Of a stretch of DNA of 64,000 bases, positions 37,939 through 46,831 are shown in pieces. Made by a program: the position numbers and the translations under genes. This DNA is from Moraxella canis. GTDB lineage: Bacteria > Pseudomonadota > Gammaproteobacteria > Pseudomonadales > Moraxellaceae. A model generated the notes under the pieces. It was not told the DNA's origin. It searched no databases and was given only the letters and a program-made list of their open reading frames with translations. Numbering within the stretch: the stretch's first letter is position 1; every line of letters begins with the position of its first letter. Location: positions 350,218 through 414,217 of the forward strand of contig NZ_MUXT01000001.1 of the NCBI RefSeq assembly GCF_002014965.1, written 5' to 3'.

Positions 37939-38913
37939 TCAGCGCCCTTGATCCTCTCGCCACTTCAATAGATCCGCCACATCTTTGGCGATGCCTAATT
38001 TCAGTGCCTCGATGCCCTCATACTGCCGCTCACCATGTAAAAAGTGAGTAAACACCACCTTGAGTGTCGATCCGTATAAGTCACCTTGAAACTTCGGCAA
38101 ATGCACCTCAAGCCGCCAGTCTTTACCTTGAATACTTGGTCTAAGTCCAACACTCACCGTGCCAAACAAACTGCCCTGGCGCAGACCTTGCAGTCCGCCT
38201 TGACCGACAGACGCCCAATCCAAAGGCTTGCCATCTTGGCAAATAAAGACATCAGCAGCAAAAATACCGTGCAGTGCAGGCTTTAAGCGCCCCAAAGACA
38301 CATTCGCTGTCGGAAAGTTCAATGTTCGCCCAATTTTATCGCCATGCTCGACGACCCCAATCATGCTATATGATCGACCCAGCATGGATTTGGCAGAGTC
38401 AAGATCGCCGATCGCCAAAGCGTCACGCACCAAAGATGAGCTGATGCGTACGCCATTTTGGGTAATGCTATGCAGATCATCTACGCTAAATCCTGCATTT
38501 TTCAAAAATACTTTGTCGCCGGCGCGATCTTGACCAAAACGAAAATCATCGCCAAGCACCAGATGGCTCACATTCAAGCTGCGCAAAAGATCAACAAATG
38601 CCGCCGCTGACAAAGAACGAAACGCATCATCAAAGCTTGCGACAATCAGATATTGAACGCCCAATTGCGCGATCTGCTCTGCTTTTTCGGTCAAATTGGT
38701 CAATCGAGCTGGCGGATTGTCAGGCGAAAAAAACTCTCTAGGCTGCGGCTCAAATACCATCACTGCAGATGACAGACCCATCGTCTTGGCATCATCAGAT
38801 AGCGCCAATAATAACGCTTGATGACCCAAATGAACACCATCATAGTTACCAATGGTCAGCGCAAGCGGCGGCAGTGTTGGCAAATTATGGCTGTCTAAAA
38901 AAATGATTTGCAT
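37939..38913 (-). CDS. ribF: Bifunctional riboflavin kinase / FAD synthetase
   Basis: Makes FMN and then FAD from riboflavin, 324 residues. The N-terminal nucleotidyltransferase has GNYDGVHLGHQALL (about 22-35) and SSSLVRDALAIGD (ISSTxxR motif, about 155). The C-terminal flavokinase has GRTLNFPTANV (about 195) and VSVGLRPSIQG. Full length and well conserved. Confidence 0.95.
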   Translation of the reverse strand: MQIIFLDSHNLPTLPPLALTIGNYDGVHLGHQALLLALSDDAKTMGLSSAVMVFEPQPREFFSPDNPPARLTNLTEKAEQIAQLGVQYLIVASFDDAFRSLSAAAFVDLLRSLNVSHLVLGDDFRFGQDRAGDKVFLKNAGFSVDDLHSITQNGVRISSSLVRDALAIGDLDSAKSMLGRSYSMIGVVEHGDKIGRTLNFPTANVSLGRLKPALHGIFAADVFICQDGKPLDWASVGQGGLQGLRQGSLFGTVSVGLRPSIQGKDWRLEVHLPKFQGDLYGSTLKVVFTHFLHGERQYEGIEALKLGIAKDVADLLKWREDQGR

Positions 38914-38927
38914 GAAAACTTTATCGC

Positions 38928-39566
38928 CTATTGCTTGCTTGCCATCGCATCAATGACTGGCACCGCCAATTTTTCTGCCGCAAGCTCATTTGCCGTCTTC
39001 GCTTCGGGCGCCAAGCCTTTTAGTAGTGCCAAGTTTTTGACATCTTGGCGCTGACGAGTGGCTAGGCTCACCGGCACCATACGAGCAAATTCAAATAGCT
39101 GCAGCCACATCTCCTCACCACCTTCTAGGCTTTCTTCATCGTCCAATCGGATGGCAGCAATCTCCATCAAAGTGCGAATCAGCTCATTTTCATCAGCGCT
39201 CAATGTCACGCCCGCCACGCCGATGCCAGTGATATAACCGCCCGCCCAATCTTTGAGCGCCAATACACGCTCATACAGCTCGTGCTCATCGTCAGGCACC
39301 AAAGGCTCATAGCCATACGCATCATCTTTATCTTTGAGCGCAAAGCTGACATCTTCGGCGTATTCGGTCAATAGCTCAAGCGCCGCTTCGCTAGGCATCG
39401 CAAAGCTCATCTCCTCCAACAAGCGCACCCAACCGTCGGTATCGGGCGCATGACACGCGGTCATGATGCCAGTCATGATGCCGTGCAGCTCACTGATCGA
39501 TACATCCGTCCAATCACCAAATGCTGACGACCAATCATCCCAACCTGATAAATAATCTGTTGTCAT
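38928..39566 (-). CDS. YecA/UPF0149 family protein
   Basis: A 212-residue acidic protein. ISELHGIMTGIMTACH (about 21-36), FSFALKDKDD-like VSFALKD, and DWAGGYITGIGVAG (about 115-128) match the UPF0149/YgfB family, often encoded near zapA. Start at ATG 39566 follows AAAGG; a 40-residue upward extension of the frame lacks support. Function not established; homologues affect gene regulation in Pseudomonas. Confidence 0.78.
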   Translation of the reverse strand: MTTDYLSGWDDWSSAFGDWTDVSISELHGIMTGIMTACHAPDTDGWVRLLEEMSFAMPSEAALELLTEYAEDVSFALKDKDDAYGYEPLVPDDEHELYERVLALKDWAGGYITGIGVAGVTLSADENELIRTLMEIAAIRLDDEESLEGGEEMWLQLFEFARMVPVSLATRQRQDVKNLALLKGLAPEAKTANELAAEKLAVPVIDAMASKQ

Positions 39567-39846
39567 ATTTTGCCTTTTATTCGTGCGATTTTGATATGAT
39601 TTTACACATCCAGGCTCATCAAGCCTTTGCCAAACAGTGTTCTTTAAATAAGCGATCAAAAACAGACTATTATAACACAGCCACACCAGTTTATGCGCCT
39701 GTTTTGATCAACCAATGGCAGCATCAAACCGTTTATCGCTGTGATGCTAACTTTGATGCAATTTTTACAAAAAATTTGACAACACACTCCAAAGCCATGC
39801 TAAGATAAGCTCAGCTAAATTTTGTTTGATCAACTTAGGATATCTT

Positions 39847-40206
39847 ATGTTAGCTCAATTACAAGCCTTAGAGCAGACGATCATCGCCATGAAAAAGCAA
39901 TACGCGGTCACTGCGACAGAACTTGCCAATCTCAAACAGCGCATCGCCAATGACGACAGCGCCAAACAAATCGAAACACTGCAAGACAAGCTCAATCAAG
40001 CACTGATTGATATTGAGAATTATAATGACCGCGTGGATGATCTACAACAAACCCAAAATGCGCTAGAGCAGCAAGTTGATGAGCTTTATCAAGCCAATCA
40101 AGCGTTAATCACTCAAAATCAAGATCTAAAAGATAAAAACGCCTTAGCCATCTCACGCGCTGAAGTGATTCGTGATTGGCTGTCAAAAATCGATCGCTCT
40201 AACTAA
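39847..40206 (+). CDS. Coiled-coil protein next to zapA (ZapB-like?)
   Basis: A 119-residue protein that is almost one continuous coiled coil, rich in Gln, Leu, Asp and Glu (LEQTIIAMKKQYAV..LQDKLNQALIDIE..LEQQVDELYQANQ). TAGGA precedes ATG 39847. It lies 36 bases upstream of zapA on the same strand. By position and form it may be a ZapB-like cell-division factor, but this is inference and there is no diagnostic motif. Confidence 0.6.
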   Translation: MLAQLQALEQTIIAMKKQYAVTATELANLKQRIANDDSAKQIETLQDKLNQALIDIENYNDRVDDLQQTQNALEQQVDELYQANQALITQNQDLKDKNALAISRAEVIRDWLSKIDRSN

Positions 40207-40242
40207 AGACGCGCCATTCAACAGTTTTGCTAAGGAATTATT

Positions 40243-40590
40243 ATGAGTCAAGACACCCAAAATTCACCATCATCCGCCATCATCGCCAAAGAAGAATTTC
40301 GTCCAATTGATATCAGTATCGCAGGCACGCCGCATCGCATTGTCTGCCCAGTGGACGAAATTAAAAACCTAGAAAATGGCGCTGAATACATCAACCACAA
40401 AATCCGTGATCTGCGCCGCGAAATCAAACACAAAACCCCGACCAATGAAGAGTTTTTGGTGTTGGTTTGCTTGGAGCTGTACGATGAAGTCCAAAGCCTA
40501 AAAGCCCAAATCGCTGATGCTGACGATGAAAAAGCCAAAGTAGCCGCCATGATAGAAAAAATCAATCAACAAGCAGGCTCAATGCTTTGA
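40243..40590 (+). CDS. zapA: Cell division protein ZapA
   Basis: A 115-residue FtsZ-bundling protein. PIDISIAGTPHRIVCPVDEI (about 22-41) is the beta-rich globular head and the rest forms the helical coiled-coil tail (LVLVCLELYDEVQSLKAQI). AAGGA precedes ATG. A strong terminator follows, so no further gene is in the unit. Confidence 0.88.
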   Translation: MSQDTQNSPSSAIIAKEEFRPIDISIAGTPHRIVCPVDEIKNLENGAEYINHKIRDLRREIKHKTPTNEEFLVLVCLELYDEVQSLKAQIADADDEKAKVAAMIEKINQQAGSML

Positions 40591-40601
40591 ATTCAACACA
40601 T

Positions 40602-40633
40602 AAAAAACGGTAGCCTTTATGCTACCGTTTTTT
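40602..40633. terminator. Bidirectional terminator after zapA
   Basis: A perfect 13-bp stem (AAAAAACGGTAGC/GCTACCGTTTTTT) with a 6-base loop between convergent genes. Confidence 0.9.
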
Positions 40634-40651
40634 ATGCAAACTTAAAAGTTT

Positions 40652-40927
40652 TTATTCCGTGACACTTGGTAAATGTTCTTCTGGATGAGCATCGGCATAA
40701 GCGCTCAGATGTTCGTCATTACAAAAAAACCGTTCGTTATGCTGCTTTTCATTCAATAAAATACCGCGATAGGTCGCCAGCTCATGCCCACAGTGGTGGC
40801 AATGTCGCAGGCTTGTATCATCGCCTTCTTTGGGGAAGAATGCTTTGGGCGGCTTAGGATACATGAATTTAAAAAACAGCCACATCACCACGCCGATGAT
40901 CACGATATTTAAAATAAAAGCAAACAT
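40652..40927 (-). CDS. PP0621-like small membrane protein
   Basis: A 91-residue protein with one N-terminal membrane helix (FILNIVIIGVVMWLFFKFMY) and a short cytoplasmic part with CHHCG and a later CNDEH, a pattern of possible zinc ligands. This layout matches the PP0621 family of unknown function. Convergent with zapA. Confidence 0.65.
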   Translation of the reverse strand: MFAFILNIVIIGVVMWLFFKFMYPKPPKAFFPKEGDDTSLRHCHHCGHELATYRGILLNEKQHNERFFCNDEHLSAYADAHPEEHLPSVTE

Positions 40928-41175
40928 AAACTCTCAATTCACCACAAATTTTTAGAAACCTAAGATTACTATACCACAAAGTTTGGGGGTTTATGCTATA
41001 CTATTTGCAGGTTTGTCAGTATTTTGATAAGCCAGAATTTTTGGCGTATTTGCCACTTTTACAAAATTTGTTGATGAAATTTGCGACGACAGTGAAGTCA
41101 TTGCATTTTTTATGACATCAATTTAAAAGCACTTGGCATGATGCACCAGTGCTCAAAAATTTAAGGATAGTACAA

Positions 41176-42867
41176 ATGTCAAAAGCTAAAACCGATGCCG
41201 TCAACGGCACACAAACCAGTTTTCATACCGCAGATGCCACGACAGGTCAAATTACTTTTGCGATCATTCAGACCAATTTTTGGGTGGGGGATATCGCAGG
41301 TAATGTCAAAAAAATGCACGCCTTAACCCTAGATGCCAAAGCTCGCGGTGCGGATATCGTCATCTTTCCTGAGCTTGCTTTGGTGGGTTATCCGCCTGAA
41401 GATTTGCTTTTACGCCCAACCTTAGGTGAGCGCGTCCGTGAAGCGATGGCAAAACTTGCCGAAATCGAAGGCATTGTGGTGATTTTGGGTTATCCGCACA
41501 TTGATCATCATGGCACATTCAATTCAGCCGCCATCTTGCAAGGTGGCAGCCAAAAAGGCTTTTATCATAAGCAGCGCCTACCAAACTACGGCATCTTTGA
41601 TGAACGTCGCTATTTCCAGAAAGGTCGCAATCAAGTCTTGTTTGATTATAAAGGCGCGACGATTGGTCTTTTGATTTGTGAAGATATTTGGCATGATGAA
41701 CCCATTCAAGCGCTGAAACAAGAAGGCGCTGATTTGGTGGTGGTGATCAATGCTTCGCCATTTGAAATCGGTAAGCAAACCGCCCGAAAAGCGCTTTTAA
41801 CCAAACAGTCTTCCGCCCATAATCTGCCCATCATTTATGTAAACACCGTCGGCGCCCAAGATGACATCGTCTTTGATGGCGGTTCTTTGATCATGCAATC
41901 AGACGGCAGCGTCGCACATGAAGGCGTCAGATTCTTAAATCAGCTGATGATGGCGCAGTTTGATACCCAGACTAAGACTTTTGATACACAAACCAAAGCG
42001 CCGCTTGTGCTGTCTGAAGAATCTGAGATGTATCAAGCGCTTGTGGTGGGTCTGCGCGATTATGTCAATCGCTCAGGCTTTAAAGGGGTGATTGTTGGCT
42101 TATCAGGCGGTATTGATAGCGCGCTCACGCTTTGTATTGCTGTCGATGCTTTGGGTTCTGATCGGGTGTATGCAGTGATGATGCCCTATGAATACACCGC
42201 TCAAATCAGCCTAGAAGATGCCGAAGCCCAAGCCGCTCGCTTAAATGTTTCTTATACCGTTTGCCCGATCCATGATGCCGTGGCAGGCTTACGCTCAGCC
42301 TTAGCGCCACTGCTTGCCAATAGCGAGCCTGATGTGACCGAAGAAAACTTACAAGCGCGCGCCCGTGGCACCATCTTGATGGCGCTGTCTAATAAGTTTG
42401 GGCATATGGTCATCTCAACAGGCAATAAATCTGAAAATGCCGTCGGCTACTCAACGCTTTACGGCGATATGGTTGGCGGATTTGATGTCTTAAAAGATGT
42501 CTACAAAACCGATGTCTATCGCTTGGCAAATTATCGCAATCGCTTAGAAGACAATCCAGTGATCCCTGAGCGCGTCATCACCCGTGCCCCGAGTGCTGAG
42601 CTGCGTCCTGACCAAAAAGACCAAGACAGCTTGGGCGATTATGAGACGCTTGATAATATCCTAAGAATGTATATTGATGAAGATTTGGGCTATAAAGCCA
42701 TTGTGGCGGCAGGTTTTGAGCCCCAAACGGTCGAAAAAATCTTAGGCATGGTGGATCGCTCTGAATATAAGCGCCGCCAAGGCGCCATCGGTACCAAGAT
42801 CACCAAAAAATCATTTGGTCGCGAACGCCGATACCCACTGGTCAATGGTTGGTCAATCAAAGGCTAA
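41176..42867 (+). CDS. nadE: Glutamine-dependent NAD+ synthetase
   Basis: A two-domain enzyme, about 563 residues from ATG 41176 (preceded by AAGGA). The N-terminal glutaminase of the nitrilase family shows its Glu in FPELALVGYPPEDLL, Lys in YHKQRLPNYG and Cys in LLICEDIW. The C-terminal synthetase has the P-loop VGLSGGIDSALTL (about 306) and STGNKSENAVGYSTLYGD. It makes NAD+ from nicotinic acid adenine dinucleotide using glutamine nitrogen. Confidence 0.95.
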   Translation: MSKAKTDAVNGTQTSFHTADATTGQITFAIIQTNFWVGDIAGNVKKMHALTLDAKARGADIVIFPELALVGYPPEDLLLRPTLGERVREAMAKLAEIEGIVVILGYPHIDHHGTFNSAAILQGGSQKGFYHKQRLPNYGIFDERRYFQKGRNQVLFDYKGATIGLLICEDIWHDEPIQALKQEGADLVVVINASPFEIGKQTARKALLTKQSSAHNLPIIYVNTVGAQDDIVFDGGSLIMQSDGSVAHEGVRFLNQLMMAQFDTQTKTFDTQTKAPLVLSEESEMYQALVVGLRDYVNRSGFKGVIVGLSGGIDSALTLCIAVDALGSDRVYAVMMPYEYTAQISLEDAEAQAARLNVSYTVCPIHDAVAGLRSALAPLLANSEPDVTEENLQARARGTILMALSNKFGHMVISTGNKSENAVGYSTLYGDMVGGFDVLKDVYKTDVYRLANYRNRLEDNPVIPERVITRAPSAELRPDQKDQDSLGDYETLDNILRMYIDEDLGYKAIVAAGFEPQTVEKILGMVDRSEYKRRQGAIGTKITKKSFGRERRYPLVNGWSIKG

Positions 42868-42878
42868 TCAGCACTTTT

Positions 42879-42906
42879 AAAACGCTCACACCAGTGGGCG
42901 TTTTTT
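42879..42906. terminator. Terminator after nadE
   Basis: An 11-bp stem (AAAACGCTCAC/GTGGGCGTTTT, one wobble pair) and a six-T run. It is also close to the end of the convergent yggS gene. Confidence 0.8.
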
Positions 42907-42919
42907 AATGGCGCTACAT

Positions 42920-43630
42920 TTACTGATACGCTCGCTCACCAAAAATCGCCGTCCCAACACGCACCATCGTCGATCCATGCGCCACAGCTTCTGCCATATC
43001 ACCACTCATGCCCATGCTGATGCTATCCCAATGGGGCAGATCAAAGCGAGCCGCCATCGCATCGAATAATGCTTTTGTGCGAGCAAAAGCATCTACTCCT
43101 TGCTTACTTGGGATTACCATTAGCCCCCGTAAATTCAGATTTTCATAATGCATGACCTGCTCAATCAAGGCAGGTACTTCCTCAGGCTGACAGCCGGATT
43201 TGCTGTTTTCATCATCAATATTGACTTGAATCAAGACATTAAGCGGCTTCATGCCTGCGCGCTGCTCATTGAGACGCTTGGCGATGACCTCGCGCTCCAA
43301 GGTGTGCACCCAGTCAAAATACTTGGCAATGTCTCGCGTTTTATTTCTTTGGATGCTGCCAATATAGTGCCATGTGATCGGCAAATCAGACAGCGCCGTG
43401 ATTTTGCCAAGCGCTTCTTGCAGATAATTTTCACCAAAATCTTCTTGACCTGCACGGTACAGCGCCTCAATCATCGAAGCAGGCTTTGTCTTTGACACCG
43501 CAAGCAGCGCTGCCAAGCGGTGTTCGTCGTTTGTTTCGGCAGCCTTGGCATTAGCCACAGCTAGCGCATCACTCACTGCTTGATAATTAGCTAATAATTG
43601 CGCTTCATCAAAATCGGTCACGGTCTGCAT
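42920..43630 (-). CDS. yggS: PLP homeostasis protein YggS
   Basis: A 236-residue YggS/PROSC protein that binds pyridoxal phosphate without known catalysis. PLP lysine in LLAVSKTKP (about 45), FGENYLQEA, WHYIGSIQRNK, and the C-terminal SMGMSGDMAEAVAHGSTMVR phosphate-binding block are all present. It is divergent from pilT, the usual arrangement in pseudomonads. Confidence 0.93.
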   Translation of the reverse strand: MQTVTDFDEAQLLANYQAVSDALAVANAKAAETNDEHRLAALLAVSKTKPASMIEALYRAGQEDFGENYLQEALGKITALSDLPITWHYIGSIQRNKTRDIAKYFDWVHTLEREVIAKRLNEQRAGMKPLNVLIQVNIDDENSKSGCQPEEVPALIEQVMHYENLNLRGLMVIPSKQGVDAFARTKALFDAMAARFDLPHWDSISMGMSGDMAEAVAHGSTMVRVGTAIFGERAYQ

Positions 43631-43747
43631 AATCTACCCTTTATCATATGGCTGTATTTCATCAAATTATTGTAACACTAAGAAGATCACTTGTGAAATC
43701 CGCCTGAATTTGATTTAATGTGGCAAATATTTGGAGTCAACATCCCC

Positions 43748-44794
43748 ATGCTCAATCTTAAAGACCTGTTGGTTTTTGCACACAATCAAGGCGCATCAGA
43801 TTTGCATTTGTCTGCGCATCAGCCCATCATGATGCGCATCGATGGCGAGCTGATGCCGATGAGCCTTGCGCCCATCGATGCAGACGGCGTCATACAGATG
43901 CTCAGATCTGTGATGGATGAGACAGATTACGATCACTGGCAACAACATCTTGAGCATGATTTTGTGATTGACCTTGATGGCGTCGCTCGCTTTCGGGTGA
44001 ATGCGTTTTTTCAGACACATGGTGCTGGCGCCGTTTTTCGGGTGATCCAAGCCAAAGTGCCCACACTTAGGCAGTTAATTGACGATGATCGAATTTATGA
44101 CAGCCTGCGACAAATCACGACACTGCGCGCAGGCTTAGTGCTTGTAACGGGTGCGACAGGCTCAGGCAAATCAACCACACTTGCCAGCTTGATCGATCAC
44201 ATCAATCAGCACAGCAAGGCGCACATTTTGACCATCGAAGATCCCATTGAGTATGAGCATCAGTCAAAATTATCATTGATCAATCAAAGGCAGATTGGTA
44301 AAGATACCATCAGTTTTCATCGCGCGCTGCGCTCGGCATTGCGTGAAGATCCTGATGTCATTTTGGTCGGTGAGCTGCGCGATCTTGAGACCATCAGACT
44401 GGCTCTGACTGCCGCTGAGACAGGGCATTTGGTATTTGCCACCTTACACACCCTAAGTGCACCAAAAAGCATTGATCGGATCATTGATGTGTTTGATGCT
44501 GCTGAAAAGCACATGATTCGCACGATGCTCGCTGACTCACTTCAAGCAGTGATCGCCCAAAGACTACTGCCAGCACAAGGTGGCGGTCGTGTGGCAGCGT
44601 TTGAGATTCTCACTCACACGCCTGCGGTCGCCAATCTTATTCGCGAAAATAAAATCTCGCAGCTGCCCTCTGTCATCCAGACCAGCTCAGCCCAGGGCAT
44701 GATCAGTCTTGTTCATCATCTATCACGCCTGGTCACATCTGGCAAGATCAGCGCAGATACCGCCAATCATCACACCCAAGAGCGGCTATTTTAA
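43748..44794 (+). CDS. pilT: Twitching-motility retraction ATPase PilT
   Basis: A hexameric ATPase that depolymerises type IV pili, 348 residues from ATG 43748 (GGAG upstream). The N-terminal GASDLHLSAHQPIMMRIDGEL, Walker A TGATGSGKST (about 133-142), Asp box LTIEDPIEYEH, Walker B DPDVILVGELRD and His box ETGHLVFATLHTLSA are intact. The usual companion pilU does not follow; a terminator and fur do. Retraction also powers DNA uptake in this family. Confidence 0.92.
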   Translation: MLNLKDLLVFAHNQGASDLHLSAHQPIMMRIDGELMPMSLAPIDADGVIQMLRSVMDETDYDHWQQHLEHDFVIDLDGVARFRVNAFFQTHGAGAVFRVIQAKVPTLRQLIDDDRIYDSLRQITTLRAGLVLVTGATGSGKSTTLASLIDHINQHSKAHILTIEDPIEYEHQSKLSLINQRQIGKDTISFHRALRSALREDPDVILVGELRDLETIRLALTAAETGHLVFATLHTLSAPKSIDRIIDVFDAAEKHMIRTMLADSLQAVIAQRLLPAQGGGRVAAFEILTHTPAVANLIRENKISQLPSVIQTSSAQGMISLVHHLSRLVTSGKISADTANHHTQERLF

Positions 44795-44806
44795 GCCTTG
44801 ATTTAA

Positions 44807-44837
44807 AAAATGCCCAATATCATCTATTGGGCATTTT
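44807..44837. terminator. Bidirectional terminator between pilT and fur
   Basis: A perfect 13-bp stem (AAAATGCCCAATA/TATTGGGCATTTT) with a 5-base loop. Confidence 0.9.
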
Positions 44838-44863
44838 GAATCGCACCGCATACGGAGCTTGGC

Positions 44864-45304
44864 TTATTTATTTTCGCTGTTTGATTTTAGGCACTCTGGA
44901 CTGTCACAGACGCCATACAGCACCAAAGAATGACCTGACAGCTTAAAGTTGTGCGCCTGTGCCACTTTGAACTGCTCTTCTTCGATGATCGAATTATGAA
45001 ATTCAACAATTTTGCCACACACATCACAAACCAAATGATCGTGATGCTCATCTTGGACAATTTCAAACACCGATAAATTATTTTCAAAATTATGGCGCTC
45101 AACAATGCCTGCTTGCTCAAACTGAGTCAGCACACGGTACACCGTCGCCAAGCCCACATCTTCGCCCTGCTCAGCCAAAGCGCGGTACACATCTTCGGCA
45201 CTCATGTGGTGATGCTCTGCGCTCTCAAGCAGCTCCAAAATCTTAATGCGCGGCAGCGTGACTTTTAAGCCTGCTTTACGCAAATCTTTATTGGTAAAAG
45301 CCAT
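44864..45304 (-). CDS. fur: Ferric uptake regulator Fur
   Basis: A 146-residue iron-responsive repressor. DNA-binding half with MSAEDVYRALAEQGEDVGLATVYRVL (read at about 34-59), metal-site HHDHLVCDVCGKIVEF (about 87-102) and a C-terminal Cys pair (CDSPEC). It is divergent from bamE, a conserved gammaproteobacterial gene pair. A TATAAT on the minus strand about 25 bases before ATG is its likely -10 box. Confidence 0.95.
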   Translation of the reverse strand: MAFTNKDLRKAGLKVTLPRIKILELLESAEHHHMSAEDVYRALAEQGEDVGLATVYRVLTQFEQAGIVERHNFENNLSVFEIVQDEHHDHLVCDVCGKIVEFHNSIIEEEQFKVAQAHNFKLSGHSLVLYGVCDSPECLKSNSENK

Positions 45305-45467
45305 AGTTTATTGATCCTAAAATTATTATAGATAGCTGATAATTTACCATAAAATTGAAAAGCTTGCACCCCAAAATCACAAATACGCGCCAAAAGTCAA
45401 TGATTGAGTTATCCAATCATCAAAAGCAGTCATAACCACAAAAACTTAGCCAAACACCAAAAGATAC

Positions 45468-45497
45468 TTGCATAATGCCAAGTCTTTGGTTTAATAT
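45468..45497 (+). promoter_or_regulatory. Probable bamE promoter
   Basis: TTGCAT (45468-45473) and TAATAT (45492-45497) are 18 bases apart, about 30 bases before the bamE start. Confidence 0.5.
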
Positions 45498-45528
45498 GGT
45501 CACACTCCATCACTATATGGGAATAATA

Positions 45529-45903
45529 ATGAAAAAGATGACGTTAAAAGCAGCAAGTTTAGGCTTGGTTGCGATGCTTGCTTTGACTGGCTGTAATGCC
45601 TTTCGGGTCTATACGATCGATCTACCCCAAGGCACGCCACTGTCTGCCGCTCAAGCAAGCCAAGTGCAAGTGGGCATGAATGCCAACCAAGTGCTGTATT
45701 TGCTTGGTTCACCCGCTCTGCGTGATACTTTGGCGCCCAATCGCTGGGATTATATTTACGACTACACCGCGGGCACCGATGGTAAGCGCAACAAAAAACC
45801 AGACATCAAAGATGCATCGCAGTATTTGAGCATCTACTTTAATAGCCAAGGCATCGTCACACGCATCGAGGGTCGTGACAGTCTGCCTGCCAATCGCCAT
45901 TAG
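45529..45903 (+). CDS. bamE: Outer-membrane assembly lipoprotein BamE
   Basis: A 124-residue lipoprotein of the SmpA/OmlA family, part of the BAM complex that inserts beta-barrel proteins. A signal with lipobox LTGC gives a mature start at the Cys near residue 20. VQVGMNANQVLYLLGSPALRD and NRWDYIYDY are the conserved core. ATG 45529 gives a proper signal peptide; longer frames do not. Confidence 0.92.
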   Translation: MKKMTLKAASLGLVAMLALTGCNAFRVYTIDLPQGTPLSAAQASQVQVGMNANQVLYLLGSPALRDTLAPNRWDYIYDYTAGTDGKRNKKPDIKDASQYLSIYFNSQGIVTRIEGRDSLPANRH

Positions 45904-45933
45904 TCGCAATAGCCCAAGTCTAGGCGAATTGAT

Positions 45934-45966
45934 AAAGCCGCTTAACAATGTATAAGCGGCTTTTTT
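45934..45966 (+). terminator. Terminator after bamE
   Basis: An 11-bp stem (AAAGCCGCTTA/TAAGCGGCTTT) followed by T, between bamE and the convergent dedA. Confidence 0.85.
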
Positions 45967-45989
45967 GTATTTAAATAATCAATCAAAAA

Positions 45990-46640
45990 TCAGACGGATT
46001 TATTGAGTTTTTGTTTAATAAAACTAAAAATAACTGGCAAGATACTAAAAATAATAATGCCAAAAATCACATAGGTAAAATTGTCTTTGACGACAGGCTG
46101 ATTCCCAAAAAAATAGCCCAGCATCACAAATGAGGTAATCCACAAAAATCCGCCAATGATGTTATAGCTTAAAAAATAACGATAATCCATGCTGCCCGCC
46201 CCTGCCACAAATGGCGCAAATGTGCGAGCAAAAGGAATAAAGCGCGCAAAAATAATCGTCTTTCCACCATGAGTGGCAAAAAACTTTTGTGTATTAATCA
46301 GGTGCTGATGATTGATCCAGCGCGAATTTGTAACAAACACCTTAGGTCCGATATATTTACCAATATGGTAATTGAGCGTATCGCCCAGCACCGCCGCCAA
46401 AAATAGCAGCGCAATCAATAAAGCAGGATTGAGCGCACCTGTAAAAGCCGCCAAAGCACCTGCAGCGAACAGCAGACTGTCTCCAGGCAAAAACGGCATC
46501 ACCACAAATCCAGTTTCAACAAAAATGATCAAAAACAAGATGCCATAAATCCACATCCCATAATCTTGTAAAAACACCGCCAAATGCTGATCGATATTCA
46601 AAATAAAATCCACCAGCTGCATGATCACATCCATAGCCAC
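45990..46640 (-). CDS. DedA family membrane protein
   Basis: A 216-residue integral membrane protein with the DedA signatures FVETGFVVMPFLPGDSLLF (about 41-60) and FGKFIPFARTFAPFVAGAG-type FARFIPFARTFAPFVAG (about 130-146). DedA proteins support membrane homeostasis and have been linked to undecaprenyl-phosphate or phospholipid flipping; which one applies here cannot be told. Confidence 0.88.
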   Translation of the reverse strand: MAMDVIMQLVDFILNIDQHLAVFLQDYGMWIYGILFLIIFVETGFVVMPFLPGDSLLFAAGALAAFTGALNPALLIALLFLAAVLGDTLNYHIGKYIGPKVFVTNSRWINHQHLINTQKFFATHGGKTIIFARFIPFARTFAPFVAGAGSMDYRYFLSYNIIGGFLWITSFVMLGYFFGNQPVVKDNFTYVIFGIIIFSILPVIFSFIKQKLNKSV

Positions 46641-46831
46641 CCACTTTTTGCCAAATAAATAGCCCCTATGTTATCAGAAATTGATCCCAACCAGGGAGAT
46701 TTTTGTGTCACTAAGACATTTTTCATTGAGATAGTGATCGTCATAGCCAAAATTGCACTCATCTTACAAGCCATAGGTGCAACATGAATATGATTTCATA
46801 TTATGATAAAATAATGAAAAATTTTTAACCA

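Noticed and set aside
43718..44794. The pilus ATPase as PilU instead of PilT
   Set aside because: Length, placement next to yggS and the motif set fit PilT; PilU usually follows PilT and has a longer C-terminus.
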